In this document: positions 1-6,560 of the stretch, piece after piece
Position numbering within the stretch: position 1 is the first letter of the stretch
Layout: every line of letters starts with the position of its first letter
From: Sulfurimonas sp.
GTDB taxonomy: Bacteria > Campylobacterota > Campylobacteria > Campylobacterales > Sulfurimonadaceae
Assembly (NCBI GenBank): GCA_027858865.1
Contig: JAQIBW010000056.1
Location: forward strand, 1-11,540
DNA: 11,540 nucleotides
Reading direction: 5' to 3'
The notes under the pieces: generated by a model
Told to the model about the DNA's origin: nothing
The model's input: only the letters and a program-made list of their open reading frames with translations
Database searches by the model: none
Program-made: the position numbers and the translations under genes

Positions 1-206
1 AGACTTAAGTCGTCATGATTATGCCCTTTTGAAGCTGCAATATTTAAATCTTTTACATCTTCTAAAAGCTCATTTCTTACGATTGAAACATCTCTTGGAG
101 CATCAATCCCTAATTTAACTACGCCCTTATCAATAGATATGATTTTTATGTTTATATTGTCACCGATAACAATTGATTCATCTAATTTTCTAGCTAATAC
201 TAACAT
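1..206 (-). CDS. csrA: Carbon storage regulator CsrA (C-terminus cut by window edge)
   Basis: CsrA is a small dimeric RNA-binding protein that recognises GGA motifs in mRNA leaders and controls translation. In Campylobacterota it acts on flagellin mRNA and is antagonised by FliW. Translating the minus strand from the ATG at 204-206 gives a start MLVLARKLDES and then 57 more residues without a stop before the edge, so only the last few residues are missing. The core segment GIDAPRDVSIVR places an arginine exactly at residue 44, the conserved RNA-binding Arg of the family. The start overlaps the truB stop by 7 nt (200-206), and TAGGAT about 7 nt upstream serves as ribosome binding site inside truB. 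The overlap suggests translation coupled to truB. Identity is near certain; the targets cannot be read from this sequence. Confidence 0.95.
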   Translation of the reverse strand, partial: MLVLARKLDESIVIGDNINIKIISIDKGVVKLGIDAPRDVSIVRNELLEDVKDLNIAASKGHNHDDLS

Positions 207-1024
207 GTATATATCCTACCTAGTTCATATTTAACAGTTTTATTCTCTATATTTATAACTGAAATATTATCGCCGTTATCTAACCAATAATACCCATCTT
301 TTTGTATCTCTAAATCCTTTAAAGCAAGAACCCTTCCATATTGAAGATTATCACTATCCCCAAGGTAAATATTTTCAGTAATATTTAGAGATTTTTTAAT
401 ATCTAGGCTTTTTTCATCATTATATTTAAACTGACCCTCACTAAGCCTCTCTAATGCACTTAGACTTCCATGTTCTAAACCTAGTCTATGAGCTATAATA
501 CGGCCAAGAGAACGAATATATGTACCTTCTGATACTGTTGCTTCAAATGTGACAAATGGATGACAGTAACTTATTAGCTTCGTCTCATAGATGCTAGAGT
601 TGATTTTGTTAAGTGAAAATTTTTTACCTGCTCTGGCTAAATCATAAGCTCTTTGACCATTTATACGTTTAGCACTAAAGATAGGAGGTTCATACTCTAA
701 CTCACCCTCTAATGACTTCACTGCATCTTGTATCATTTGTAAACTAAGTTCTTCTAGAATCTCTACATTTTCTATCAGCTCAGTATCAAGAGAGTCAGAT
801 GCAGCTCCTAGCCATAGAGTTGCACGATATTTTTTTGGAGTTTTATTTAAAAACCTAAAGAGTTTTGTATGAGAGCCAAAACCAATAAGAAGCACTCCTT
901 TTGCAAAAGGGTCAAGTGTCCCAGAGAAACCAGCTTTTTTGTCATTATATTTTCTTTTTATTTGTGATAAAAAAAAATTTGAACTGATCCCTGTAGGTTT
1001 ATATGCTACAAAGAGTCGGTTCAT
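200..1024 (-). CDS. truB: tRNA pseudouridine(55) synthase TruB
   Basis: TruB isomerises uridine 55 in the T-loop of most tRNAs to pseudouridine. The 274-aa protein has the family signature SGTLDPFAKGVLLIGFG at 34-50 with catalytic Asp38. The active-site Tyr is Y66 (in KKYRATLWLG) and the catalytic-pocket Arg is R171 (in GTYIRSLGR). The N-terminal YKPTGISS segment (8-15) is typical of the family. The region after about residue 205 is divergent and shorter than the PUA domain of the E. coli enzyme (314 aa). The ATG forms an ATGA overlap with the stop of the upstream helicase gene, and no good Shine-Dalgarno precedes it (only GAG), so translation is probably coupled. The 3' end overlaps csrA by 7 nt. 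Confidence 0.96.
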   Translation of the reverse strand: MNRLFVAYKPTGISSNFFLSQIKRKYNDKKAGFSGTLDPFAKGVLLIGFGSHTKLFRFLNKTPKKYRATLWLGAASDSLDTELIENVEILEELSLQMIQDAVKSLEGELEYEPPIFSAKRINGQRAYDLARAGKKFSLNKINSSIYETKLISYCHPFVTFEATVSEGTYIRSLGRIIAHRLGLEHGSLSALERLSEGQFKYNDEKSLDIKKSLNITENIYLGDSDNLQYGRVLALKDLEIQKDGYYWLDNGDNISVINIENKTVKYELGRIYTC

Positions 1025-3069
1025 AGGCGCTCAACAAAAGATGCTAAAATATCTCTTTTTGTGCCTGCAAAGTTAATGTTTAGCTTGAACTCTCGCCCAC
1101 TTTTACTAATACCGGTAACTCTACCTGTTCCAAAAATCTTATGACGTACTAAATCTCCTTTTTTAAATGCTGTGTTTTTTTCAACTTTTAAAGAGCCTTC
1201 ACAAAGACCGGCTTCATTGAAAAATCTACTCTTTTGAAGATCACTTCTTCGTCCCTTGTAAAATCTACTTCCTGCATGAGAAAGAGTAAGACTCTCTTTT
1301 GCTCTAGTAAAAGAGACATAACCAAGGCGTCTCTCTTCTTCTAAATCACTTCCATCTCCTACTAAAGGTAAGAAGCCTTCTTCAAGCCCAATGATAAAGA
1401 TATGCTCAAATTCTAGACCCTTTGAAGCGTGAATACTCATCATGTAGATGCTCTCACCCTCAACTTGATCTTGTTCACTCTGAAGTGTAAGTTCATTTAA
1501 AAACTCATCTAGTCCAGACTCGGGAGATTTTTTTATAAAGTCACGGAAGAGTCCATAGAACTCATCCATATTTAAAATTCTATCTGCTTCGTCTTGCATA
1601 CCTGCATAGATGTTTTTCAAATGGAAAGTATCTTCTAAAACATCTATAAAACTATAAGTAGACTCTACGGCAACTTTTGAAACATCTTCCAAATCTTTTA
1701 TAAAGGTTTTTAAAGTCTTAGCATTTTTCTTTCTTACAAGCGCTTCCAAATCTACTAAAGATGTTTTCTTAACATACTCATATATGGATGTCGCGTTTGC
1801 ATGAGCTGCTAGTTCAATCTTCTCTATACTAGCTTTTCCTAACCCTCTTTTAGGTTTATTTACTACTCTTTTAAATGAGAAATCATCATGGAAGTTTGTT
1901 ATAATTCTAATGTAACTGATTAAATCTTTTATCTCTGCTCTATCGTAAAATCTTAGTCCGCCAACAAGTTTATAAGCAATACCTGTGCGATTTAAGCCCT
2001 CTTCTATAGAACGACTCAAAACATTTACACGGTATAAAATCGCAATATCATTTGCCTCTACTCCAGAGTCTAAAAGTTTTCTAATCTTCTGTGCTATTTT
2101 TCTTGACTCTTCATTTTCATCATGAGAGTTTATAATAGCTACATCCTCTCCGCCGCCGCGAGTAGGAATAAGTTTTTTACCAAGACGTGAGCGATTATGT
2201 TCTATAAGTGCATTTGCAACTTTTAGGATAGGTTCTTTTGAGCGGTAGTTATTCTCTAGTTTAAAAGTAGTTGTACCTATAAAATCTTGGTCAAACTCCA
2301 TAATATTTCTAATGTTTGCTCCACGCCATCCATAAATACTCTGATCATCATCGCCAACAACACATAGATTGTTATGAGAAGTACATAACTTTTGTAGAAG
2401 TTTTAACTGTAACTCATTTGTATCTTGATACTCATCAATCATAATATACTGATACTTTTGAGATGTCTTTTGGGCAAGTTCAGGATTCTCGTGAAGTAAC
2501 CTATATGTTAATGCTATTAGATCATCAAAATCAACTAGGTTGTTTTCGCTAAGATAAGCTTCATATTCCTCATAAACTTTTGCTATTTGCTGGTAGTTAA
2601 AAAGCTCTGCTTGTTTATATGCATCATCTGGAGTGAGTAGTGAGTTTTTATATCTTGATATTTCACTAGCTATTAATGGTGTAGGTATTTCAGAGTTTAT
2701 CTTCTTAATAATACGTTTTTTATCATCTGTATCAATTACAACAAAATTATTTTGTCTATTTAAAAGATGAATATTAAACTTTAAAAATAGTAGACCAAAC
2801 TTATGGAAAGTACATAAAAGTGGTGGATAAGAGGCATCCTCAATCATATCAAGTGCACGCTCTCGCATCTCTTTTGCTGCTTTATTTGTAAAAGTTAAAG
2901 TTAAAGTGTTTGATGCTGGGATACCAAGAACTTCTATAAGGTATGCCAGACGAGAGACTATAGTTGTTGTTTTTCCACTTCCCGCTCCCGCTAAAATCAG
3001 GACAGGACCTTCTGATTGTTTTACAGCTTGACTTTGCGATTCATTTAGTTTTTCAAATATTTTTTCCAT
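1021..3069 (-). CDS. uvrD: UvrD/PcrA-type superfamily 1 ATP-dependent DNA helicase
   Basis: A 3'-5' SF1A helicase of the UvrD/Rep/PcrA group, acting in nucleotide excision repair, replication restart or removal of recombination intermediates. Visible motifs in order: Q-motif region LNESQSQAV (8-16), Walker A GAGSGKTT (28-35), motif Ia TFTNKAAKEMR (59-69), Walker B DEYQDTN (212-218), motif III GDDDQSIYGWRGA (239-251), motif V IHASKGLEFEHIF (546-558) and motif VI LGYVSFTRAKESL (582-594). The C-terminus (636-682, KKGDLVRHKIFGTGRV onward) looks like the Tudor-like domain of PcrA/UvrD, which binds RNA polymerase in other bacteria. Length (682 aa) is normal. First gene of the leftward operon with truB and csrA; its ATG lies about 40 nt from a good -10 box. 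Whether it is orthologous to UvrD, PcrA or Rep cannot be decided from motifs alone. Confidence 0.93.
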   Translation of the reverse strand: MEKIFEKLNESQSQAVKQSEGPVLILAGAGSGKTTTIVSRLAYLIEVLGIPASNTLTLTFTNKAAKEMRERALDMIEDASYPPLLCTFHKFGLLFLKFNIHLLNRQNNFVVIDTDDKKRIIKKINSEIPTPLIASEISRYKNSLLTPDDAYKQAELFNYQQIAKVYEEYEAYLSENNLVDFDDLIALTYRLLHENPELAQKTSQKYQYIMIDEYQDTNELQLKLLQKLCTSHNNLCVVGDDDQSIYGWRGANIRNIMEFDQDFIGTTTFKLENNYRSKEPILKVANALIEHNRSRLGKKLIPTRGGGEDVAIINSHDENEESRKIAQKIRKLLDSGVEANDIAILYRVNVLSRSIEEGLNRTGIAYKLVGGLRFYDRAEIKDLISYIRIITNFHDDFSFKRVVNKPKRGLGKASIEKIELAAHANATSIYEYVKKTSLVDLEALVRKKNAKTLKTFIKDLEDVSKVAVESTYSFIDVLEDTFHLKNIYAGMQDEADRILNMDEFYGLFRDFIKKSPESGLDEFLNELTLQSEQDQVEGESIYMMSIHASKGLEFEHIFIIGLEEGFLPLVGDGSDLEEERRLGYVSFTRAKESLTLSHAGSRFYKGRRSDLQKSRFFNEAGLCEGSLKVEKNTAFKKGDLVRHKIFGTGRVTGISKSGREFKLNINFAGTKRDILASFVERL

Positions 3070-3110
3070 CTTTTTCCATTAATTGTCACTAATCTATGTT
3101 AATTCTTTCC

Positions 3111-3116
3111 ATTATA
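3111..3116 (-). promoter_or_regulatory. Probable -10 box of the helicase-truB-csrA operon
   Basis: A perfect TATAAT on the minus strand, about 40 nt upstream of the helicase ATG. The best -35 candidate, TTGTAA at 3136-3141, lies 19 nt upstream, inside the left half of the dyad at 3131-3157. Campylobacterota vegetative promoters often lack a conserved -35, so the -10 carries most of the weight. Inferred from sequence only. Confidence 0.55.
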
Positions 3117-3130
3117 GCAAAATACTTATA

Positions 3131-3157
3131 AATTATTACAAAGCTATTGCAATAATT
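3131..3157. promoter_or_regulatory. 27-bp interrupted dyad, candidate LysR-family operator
   Basis: Half-sites AATTATTnCAA and TTGnAATAATT are perfect inverted copies apart from one internal position on each side, with a 5-bp centre AGCTA. The dyad sits between two divergent promoters and contains the likely -35 of the LysR gene (TTGCAA, 3147-3152) and the -35 region of the helicase promoter. LysR-type regulators bind AT-rich interrupted dyads and usually repress their own gene from such a position. That the neighbouring regulator binds here is an inference. A chance palindrome is possible in DNA this AT-rich, but 10 paired positions including CAA/TTG is more than expected. Confidence 0.5.
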
Positions 3158-3175
3158 ATAATATTGAGTTATAAT
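3147..3175 (+). promoter_or_regulatory. Probable promoter of the LysR-type regulator
   Basis: TTGCAA (3147-3152) and TATAAT (3170-3175) are separated by 17 bp, a standard sigma-70 layout, about 32 nt before the ATG. A second TATAAT at 3157-3162 could be an alternative -10. The -35 hexamer overlaps the right half of the dyad at 3131-3157, which would allow autorepression. Confidence 0.6.
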
Positions 3176-3207
3176 TTTATATATTCATTAAACTTATAGG
3201 AATTATT

Positions 3208-4110
3208 ATGTTAAAAGATTTTGCCAAATTACAAACTTTTCTAATGGTCATAAAAGAGAAGAGTTTTTCTAAAGCATCTGCAAAATTAGGTATCTCTCAA
3301 CCGGCAGTTACTCAGCAGATAAAATTCATTGAAGATTATCTTGATACAAGAATTGTTGAGAGAAAAAAGAACGGTATATTACTTACAAAAGAGGGTGAAG
3401 ACCTTTATAGAATTGCGGTTAAGCTTGATAAAGCTATAGTAAGCAGTGAAAAAGAACTTATTAAAATCATCAACAAAGAGTTCACATTTATTATGGGTGC
3501 TTCAAACGCTATTGGCAACTATGTTCTTCCTAACTATTTAGGTGAAATCAAGCAAAGAATAGGCAATGAAGTTTATATGCACGTTGGTCTATCTTCAGAT
3601 ATCATCACTCAACTTGAAGAGAAAAAAATAGATGTCGCTCTTATTGAATCTCCTGTTTTTAGAGATGGTATCATTTATAGAGAATGGGTTGCTGATGAAC
3701 TTGTACTTTTTTCAAATCAACCAATTAAAAAACAACTTTCTGCTGAAGATCTTTTTGAATTTGACTGGATCTGTCGTAATGAAGATTCACACACAAGAAA
3801 ATTAACTTCTGAAGTATTTGAAGAGATGGGTGTACAGTGTACAAACTTCAATGTACTAGCAGTATTAGCTTCACCAACATCTATAAAAGAGTCAATTCTT
3901 AATGCTGATAAAAACGCTGAGAGACCTTTAGTTTCTATTATGTCTCGTCATGTTATACAGTCTGAACTGGATTCTGGAAGACTTTACGAAGCTAGACTTA
4001 AAAACTATAAGATCGAAAGAAATTTCTATATAGCTTACTTAAAAGAGAGAAAGCACGACGCGTTTGTTGATAACGTTGTTAACTACTTACTATCTCTAAA
4101 TAAAATATAA
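3208..4110 (+). CDS. LysR-type transcriptional regulator
   Basis: A 300-aa regulator with the standard LysR layout: an N-terminal winged helix-turn-helix (about 4-63; recognition region GISQPAVTQQIKFIEDYLDT), a linker helix (about 64-90) and a periplasmic-binding-protein-like effector domain (about 92-295; GASNAIGNYVLPNYL begins the first lobe). TAGGAA six nt before the ATG is the ribosome binding site. It is transcribed away from the helicase operon and converges with a 1-nt gap on the cysK operon. Many LysR proteins control cysteine or sulfur genes, but here cysK is far from the start of the regulator and is not divergent from it, so I would not infer control of cysK. The effector and targets are unknown. 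It is the only DNA-binding regulator in the window. Confidence 0.93.
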   Translation: MLKDFAKLQTFLMVIKEKSFSKASAKLGISQPAVTQQIKFIEDYLDTRIVERKKNGILLTKEGEDLYRIAVKLDKAIVSSEKELIKIINKEFTFIMGASNAIGNYVLPNYLGEIKQRIGNEVYMHVGLSSDIITQLEEKKIDVALIESPVFRDGIIYREWVADELVLFSNQPIKKQLSAEDLFEFDWICRNEDSHTRKLTSEVFEEMGVQCTNFNVLAVLASPTSIKESILNADKNAERPLVSIMSRHVIQSELDSGRLYEARLKNYKIERNFYIAYLKERKHDAFVDNVVNYLLSLNKI

Positions 4111-4111
4111 A

Positions 4112-4576
4112 CTAATTCTTATCTTTTACAAACCTGGAATTTTCCGGGTTCGAAAGAAAAGAAGCCATTGAATCTTTCACACCTTTTACATCTGATACTT
4201 TTTTAGGTTTATCTTCTGGCTGATAAGTTGCAAGATTTATCATAACAGGCGTTTCATCTACAATCACTTGCATAATACTCACCAGTGGTACACGAACCAA
4301 ACTACCAAAATTTTCAGTTCCAAAACCAGCTTCAAAAATCAAATTATCATCTTGTACATGAGCTGTTTCAAATGTATATCCTGCTAAAAAGAAAAGTGTT
4401 AAAGGACGAAACTCTGACACTATTTCTTCTGGCAAACTTGGCTCAAACAGAGCGTCTTCTATTTTGCAGAGAATTCCAAAATTTTGTTCTTTTTGAAAAA
4501 AATGAATTATCAACTCCTGCATATGTTTTTGCATCAACTCTGTAAAATCTTTGTTATTTATGACACTATCTAACAA
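4112..4576 (-). CDS. Conserved hypothetical protein, possibly an SspB-like ClpXP adaptor
   Basis: A 154-aa acidic soluble protein with no signal peptide. Residues 10-30 look helical; 35-118 look like a beta-rich core ending in LIFEAGFGTENFGSLVRVPLVSI; 119-154 is a low-complexity tail. The core resembles E. coli SspB, where a similarly placed stretch reads VRFNARFGG, then VSVPLAAVLAIYA, and the spacing upstream is similar. SspB delivers ssrA-tagged proteins to ClpXP through a C-terminal peptide ending LRVVK; here the tail carries RFVK (148-151) near its end. This resemblance was judged by eye. The start is TTG, chosen because AAAGGA lies 6 nt upstream and the next Met is residue 15. It overlaps the aminotransferase gene by 7 nt and is the last gene of the cysK operon. 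A lineage-specific protein of other function remains possible. Confidence 0.75.
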   Translation of the reverse strand: MLDSVINNKDFTELMQKHMQELIIHFFQKEQNFGILCKIEDALFEPSLPEEIVSEFRPLTLFFLAGYTFETAHVQDDNLIFEAGFGTENFGSLVRVPLVSIMQVIVDETPVMINLATYQPEDKPKKVSDVKGVKDSMASFLSNPENSRFVKDKN

Positions 4577-5160
4577 GTCATATCCTTTAAATTATATTGC
4601 GCTATTATATCAAAATCTATCATCACATTCATTAGTGCTACTTTTGAATAGTTTTTTAAATCTTTTACCGCTATATCTTTTTCTATAATTTTCCCCTCAT
4701 CTAGAAGTCTTGCTCTCGTAGTTCCTTGTAAAAGTGGTTTTTTTGGTGTATACCATAAGCCATCCTTATAAAAAGCAACATTTGCAATAGTTGTATCAGT
4801 GACTAAAGAATTCTTAATAATCAAAATCTCATCGCAATCTTCTCTTTTTTCAAAGAGATTATCCAGTTCATATCTATTAGTAGATTTTTTAGAATACTCA
4901 ATCTCATCATCATATACTAACTTTATAGATGTAACTTCTCTTTTTTTATACTTATGATAAGTTACATTAATATTTTGTTCATCGTAGATTAGCCTGCATC
5001 TATAAAGCCCTGGAATTGGAGGTTTCAGATACTCCTCAAGATTTTTAAAATTATTAAATCCAAGTGACTTTAAAACACTCTCATATCGTTTTTGATGATA
5101 GGAGATGTTAAAAATCTCACCATCAAGAGCTTTTATCGTCTCCAGATAAGTGTTACTCAC
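4570..5160 (-). CDS. pabC: Short aminotransferase class IV protein, probable aminodeoxychorismate lyase (PabC-like)
   Basis: A PLP enzyme of fold type IV. PabC releases pyruvate from 4-amino-4-deoxychorismate to give p-aminobenzoate for folate; the same family includes branched-chain and D-amino-acid aminotransferases. K92 in KSTNR aligns with the PLP lysine of PabC (K-x-x-N-R). LVTDTTIANVAFYKDGLWYTP (119-139) and LLQGTTRARLL (143-153) match the segments that bind the cofactor phosphate. At 196 aa it is about 70 residues shorter than E. coli PabC and begins at the YLETIKALDG strand, lacking the usual first beta strands. The start is GTG, overlapping the cysK stop by 8 nt (GTGAGTAA) with a weak ribosome binding site, so it is probably coupled to cysK. 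The exact substrate is inferred; another class IV activity cannot be excluded. Confidence 0.82.
   Translation of the reverse strand: MSNTYLETIKALDGEIFNISYHQKRYESVLKSLGFNNFKNLEEYLKPPIPGLYRCRLIYDEQNINVTYHKYKKREVTSIKLVYDDEIEYSKKSTNRYELDNLFEKREDCDEILIIKNSLVTDTTIANVAFYKDGLWYTPKKPLLQGTTRARLLDEGKIIEKDIAVKDLKNYSKVALMNVMIDFDIIAQYNLKDMTC
4583..4588 (-). promoter_or_regulatory. Ribosome binding site supporting the TTG start of the 154-aa gene
   Basis: AAAGGA on the minus strand ends 6 nt before the TTG at 4574-4576 and lies inside the 3' end of the upstream aminotransferase gene. No ATG or GTG in the same frame is better placed, so the TTG start is well supported. Confidence 0.6.
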
Positions 5161-6076
5161 TATATAGTTCTGTACTTAAGTATCTCTCTCCTGTATCGCA
5201 AAGAATTGTGAGAAGTGTCTTACCTTTAAACTCTTCTCTAGATGCAACCTGCATAGTCGCATAAACATTTGCACCAGCGGAGATGCCAACAAGTAAACCC
5301 TCTTCTTTTGCTAACATCCTAGCAGTGGCCATCGCGTCTTCATTACTTACTTGTATAACTTCACTGTAAATACTTGTATCTAAGATGCTAGGTATAAATC
5401 CTGCTCCAATACCTTGAATTTTATGAGGGCCTGGTTTTGCTCCAGATAGCACTGCAGAAGCTTCAGGTTCAACTGCAATAACAGTAATACTAGGAATCTT
5501 CTTTTTTAGAACTCTAGAAGTACCGGTAAGCGTTCCACCTGTTCCAACAGCAGCCACGAATACATCTAAGTTAGCCTCTGTATCTCTTAGTATCTCCACT
5601 GCAGTTGTAATCATATGAATCTCAGGATTTGACTCATTTTGAAACTGCTGTAAAATAATGCTGTCTTGTATTTCACTTTGCAGCTCTTCGGCCTTAGAAA
5701 TCGCACCATACATACCTTTTGAAGCAGGAGTTAAAACAACTTCTGCACCGAGAGCTTTTAGTAAATTTCTTCTCTCAATACTCATAGACTCAGGCATAGT
5801 TAAAATCAATTTTAAATTTTGCGCAGCACAGTTAGCTGCCAATGCAATACCTGTATTTCCACTTGTTGGTTCTATGATAGTTGTAGATGCTGTAATCATT
5901 CCTGATTCTTGTGCTCTTCTTATCATATTAAAACCTATTCTGTCTTTTACAGAACTCGTAGGATTCATAAACTCACACTTACCTAAAATTGTAGTTCCTG
6001 TAAGTTTTGACGGCGTATTTAGCTTTACTAATGGTGTATTACCAATTAGTTCTGTAATATTGTTAGCAATGTTCAT
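5153..6076 (-). CDS. cysK: Cysteine synthase CysK (O-acetylserine sulfhydrylase)
   Basis: Forms L-cysteine from O-acetylserine and sulfide with PLP, in the cytoplasm. In this 307-aa protein K44 in NPTSSVKDRIG is the Schiff-base lysine, EPTSGNTG (69-76) is the substrate-binding loop, VGTGGTLTG (177-185) binds the PLP phosphate, and SGAKPGPHKIQGIGAGF (211-227) is characteristic of CysK. TGERYLSTELY near the C-terminus matches the CysK ending. The PGPHKIQG motif favours CysK over CysM, though some Campylobacterota enzymes have mixed annotation. The ATG is preceded by AGGGAA. First gene of a three-gene overlapping operon. In a sulfide-using organism this is the direct route from sulfide to cysteine. 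Confidence 0.95.
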   Translation of the reverse strand: MNIANNITELIGNTPLVKLNTPSKLTGTTILGKCEFMNPTSSVKDRIGFNMIRRAQESGMITASTTIIEPTSGNTGIALAANCAAQNLKLILTMPESMSIERRNLLKALGAEVVLTPASKGMYGAISKAEELQSEIQDSIILQQFQNESNPEIHMITTAVEILRDTEANLDVFVAAVGTGGTLTGTSRVLKKKIPSITVIAVEPEASAVLSGAKPGPHKIQGIGAGFIPSILDTSIYSEVIQVSNEDAMATARMLAKEEGLLVGISAGANVYATMQVASREEFKGKTLLTILCDTGERYLSTELYSE

Positions 6077-6104
6077 AAAAATTCCCTATAACTTAATTAA
6101 ATTG

Positions 6105-6133
6105 ATTCTACACTAAAAAGGCTATTAACACAA
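6105..6133 (-). promoter_or_regulatory. Probable promoter of the cysK operon
   Basis: On the minus strand TTGTGT (6128-6133) and TAGAAT (6105-6110) are 17 bp apart, with a T-rich stretch just upstream of the -10 as is common in Campylobacterota. The -10 lies about 28 nt before the cysK ATG, giving a short leader without room for a riboswitch. Confidence 0.5.
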
Positions 6134-6175
6134 ACTTCTATCGTCTTATATATTTTTTGTAAAGCTAAATAATAA

Positions 6176-6181
6176 TAGAAT
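6176..6181 (+). promoter_or_regulatory. Probable -10 box of the small acidic gene
   Basis: TAGAAT on the plus strand, 31 nt before the ATG at 6213, preceded by a T-rich run (6151-6159). No good -35 is visible. The ribosome binding site AAAGAGG (6201-6207) follows. Confidence 0.45.
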
Positions 6182-6212
6182 AATTGTATCGTAAATTTGC
6201 AAAGAGGTAATC

Positions 6213-6470
6213 ATGGCTATATATGTAAGTGATGGGAAAAAACTAGTGAATGTTGAGTATGATGATATTCCTGGTGTAAATGACACTATTGACGGAATGA
6301 GAGTCTTATCAACTGATAAAAGAGCAGAAGATGAAAATGCAATGTTCTTATTAGAGCCATATGGAAATGTAAGCTGTTATGTATTTGATGAAATCTTTAT
6401 AGTCGGAAAAGTTAGCGGATTTGAAAATCTTGTAGATGCTGTAAAAGCTTGGAATAATCAAGAAATATAA
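6213..6470 (+). CDS. Small acidic conserved-looking hypothetical protein
   Basis: I do not recognise this 85-aa protein. It has no signal peptide, membrane segment or metal-binding cluster, and a single Cys (55). It is strongly acidic: about 16 Asp/Glu against 7 Lys/Arg. The alternation of short hydrophobic stretches (IYVSDGKKLVNVEY, AMFLLEPYG, CYVFDEIFIVGKV) suggests a compact beta-rich fold with a C-terminal helix (FENLVDAVKAWN). A good ribosome binding site (AAAGAGG, 5 nt before the ATG), its own promoter and typical codon use support it as a real gene. It is monocistronic and divergent from cysK; its TAA is directly followed by the 3' CCA end of tRNA-Leu on the other strand. Function unknown. 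Confidence 0.8.
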   Translation: MAIYVSDGKKLVNVEYDDIPGVNDTIDGMRVLSTDKRAEDENAMFLLEPYGNVSCYVFDEIFIVGKVSGFENLVDAVKAWNNQEI

Positions 6471-6554
6471 TGGTGCGATCGGAGGGATTTGAACCCTCAC
6501 ACCGTTAGGCACAAGCCCCTCAAGCCTGCGTGTCTACCGTTCCACCACGATCGC
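6471..6554 (-). tRNA. tRNA-Leu, anticodon GAG
   Basis: An 84-nt tRNA with encoded CCA folds completely. It has a 7-bp acceptor stem GCGATCG/CGATCGC, a D-arm with GTG/CAC pairs, anticodon stem CAGGC/GCTTG (one G-T pair) around loop TTGAGGG, a long variable arm (GCC/GGT stem) and T-arm GAGGG/CCCTC with TTCAAAT. The anticodon GAG (complement of 6519-6521) reads CUC and CUU leucine codons. The long variable arm is the class II mark of tRNA-Leu. Its 5' end lies only 20 nt from the atpE terminator stem, and its 3' end touches the stop codon of the convergent 85-aa gene. Confidence 0.97.
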
Positions 6555-6560
6555 ATTAAA

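Noticed and set aside
4100..4125. Bidirectional terminator between the LysR gene and the 154-aa gene
   Set aside because: Only 1 nt separates the two stop codons and I see no hairpin with a T-run there.
4285..4545. Plus-strand open frame of 86 codons
   Set aside because: It is the antisense of the 154-aa protein gene, has no ribosome binding site, and its product looks like a random translation.
5658..6116. Plus-strand open frame of 152 codons opposite cysK
   Set aside because: It lies almost wholly antisense to cysK, whose motifs are unambiguous; the apparent hydrophobic segments arise from the opposite-strand codons.
6471..6554. tRNA-Leu as an integration attachment site
   Set aside because: No integrase, no repeat of the tRNA 3' end and no foreign-looking genes are present nearby.
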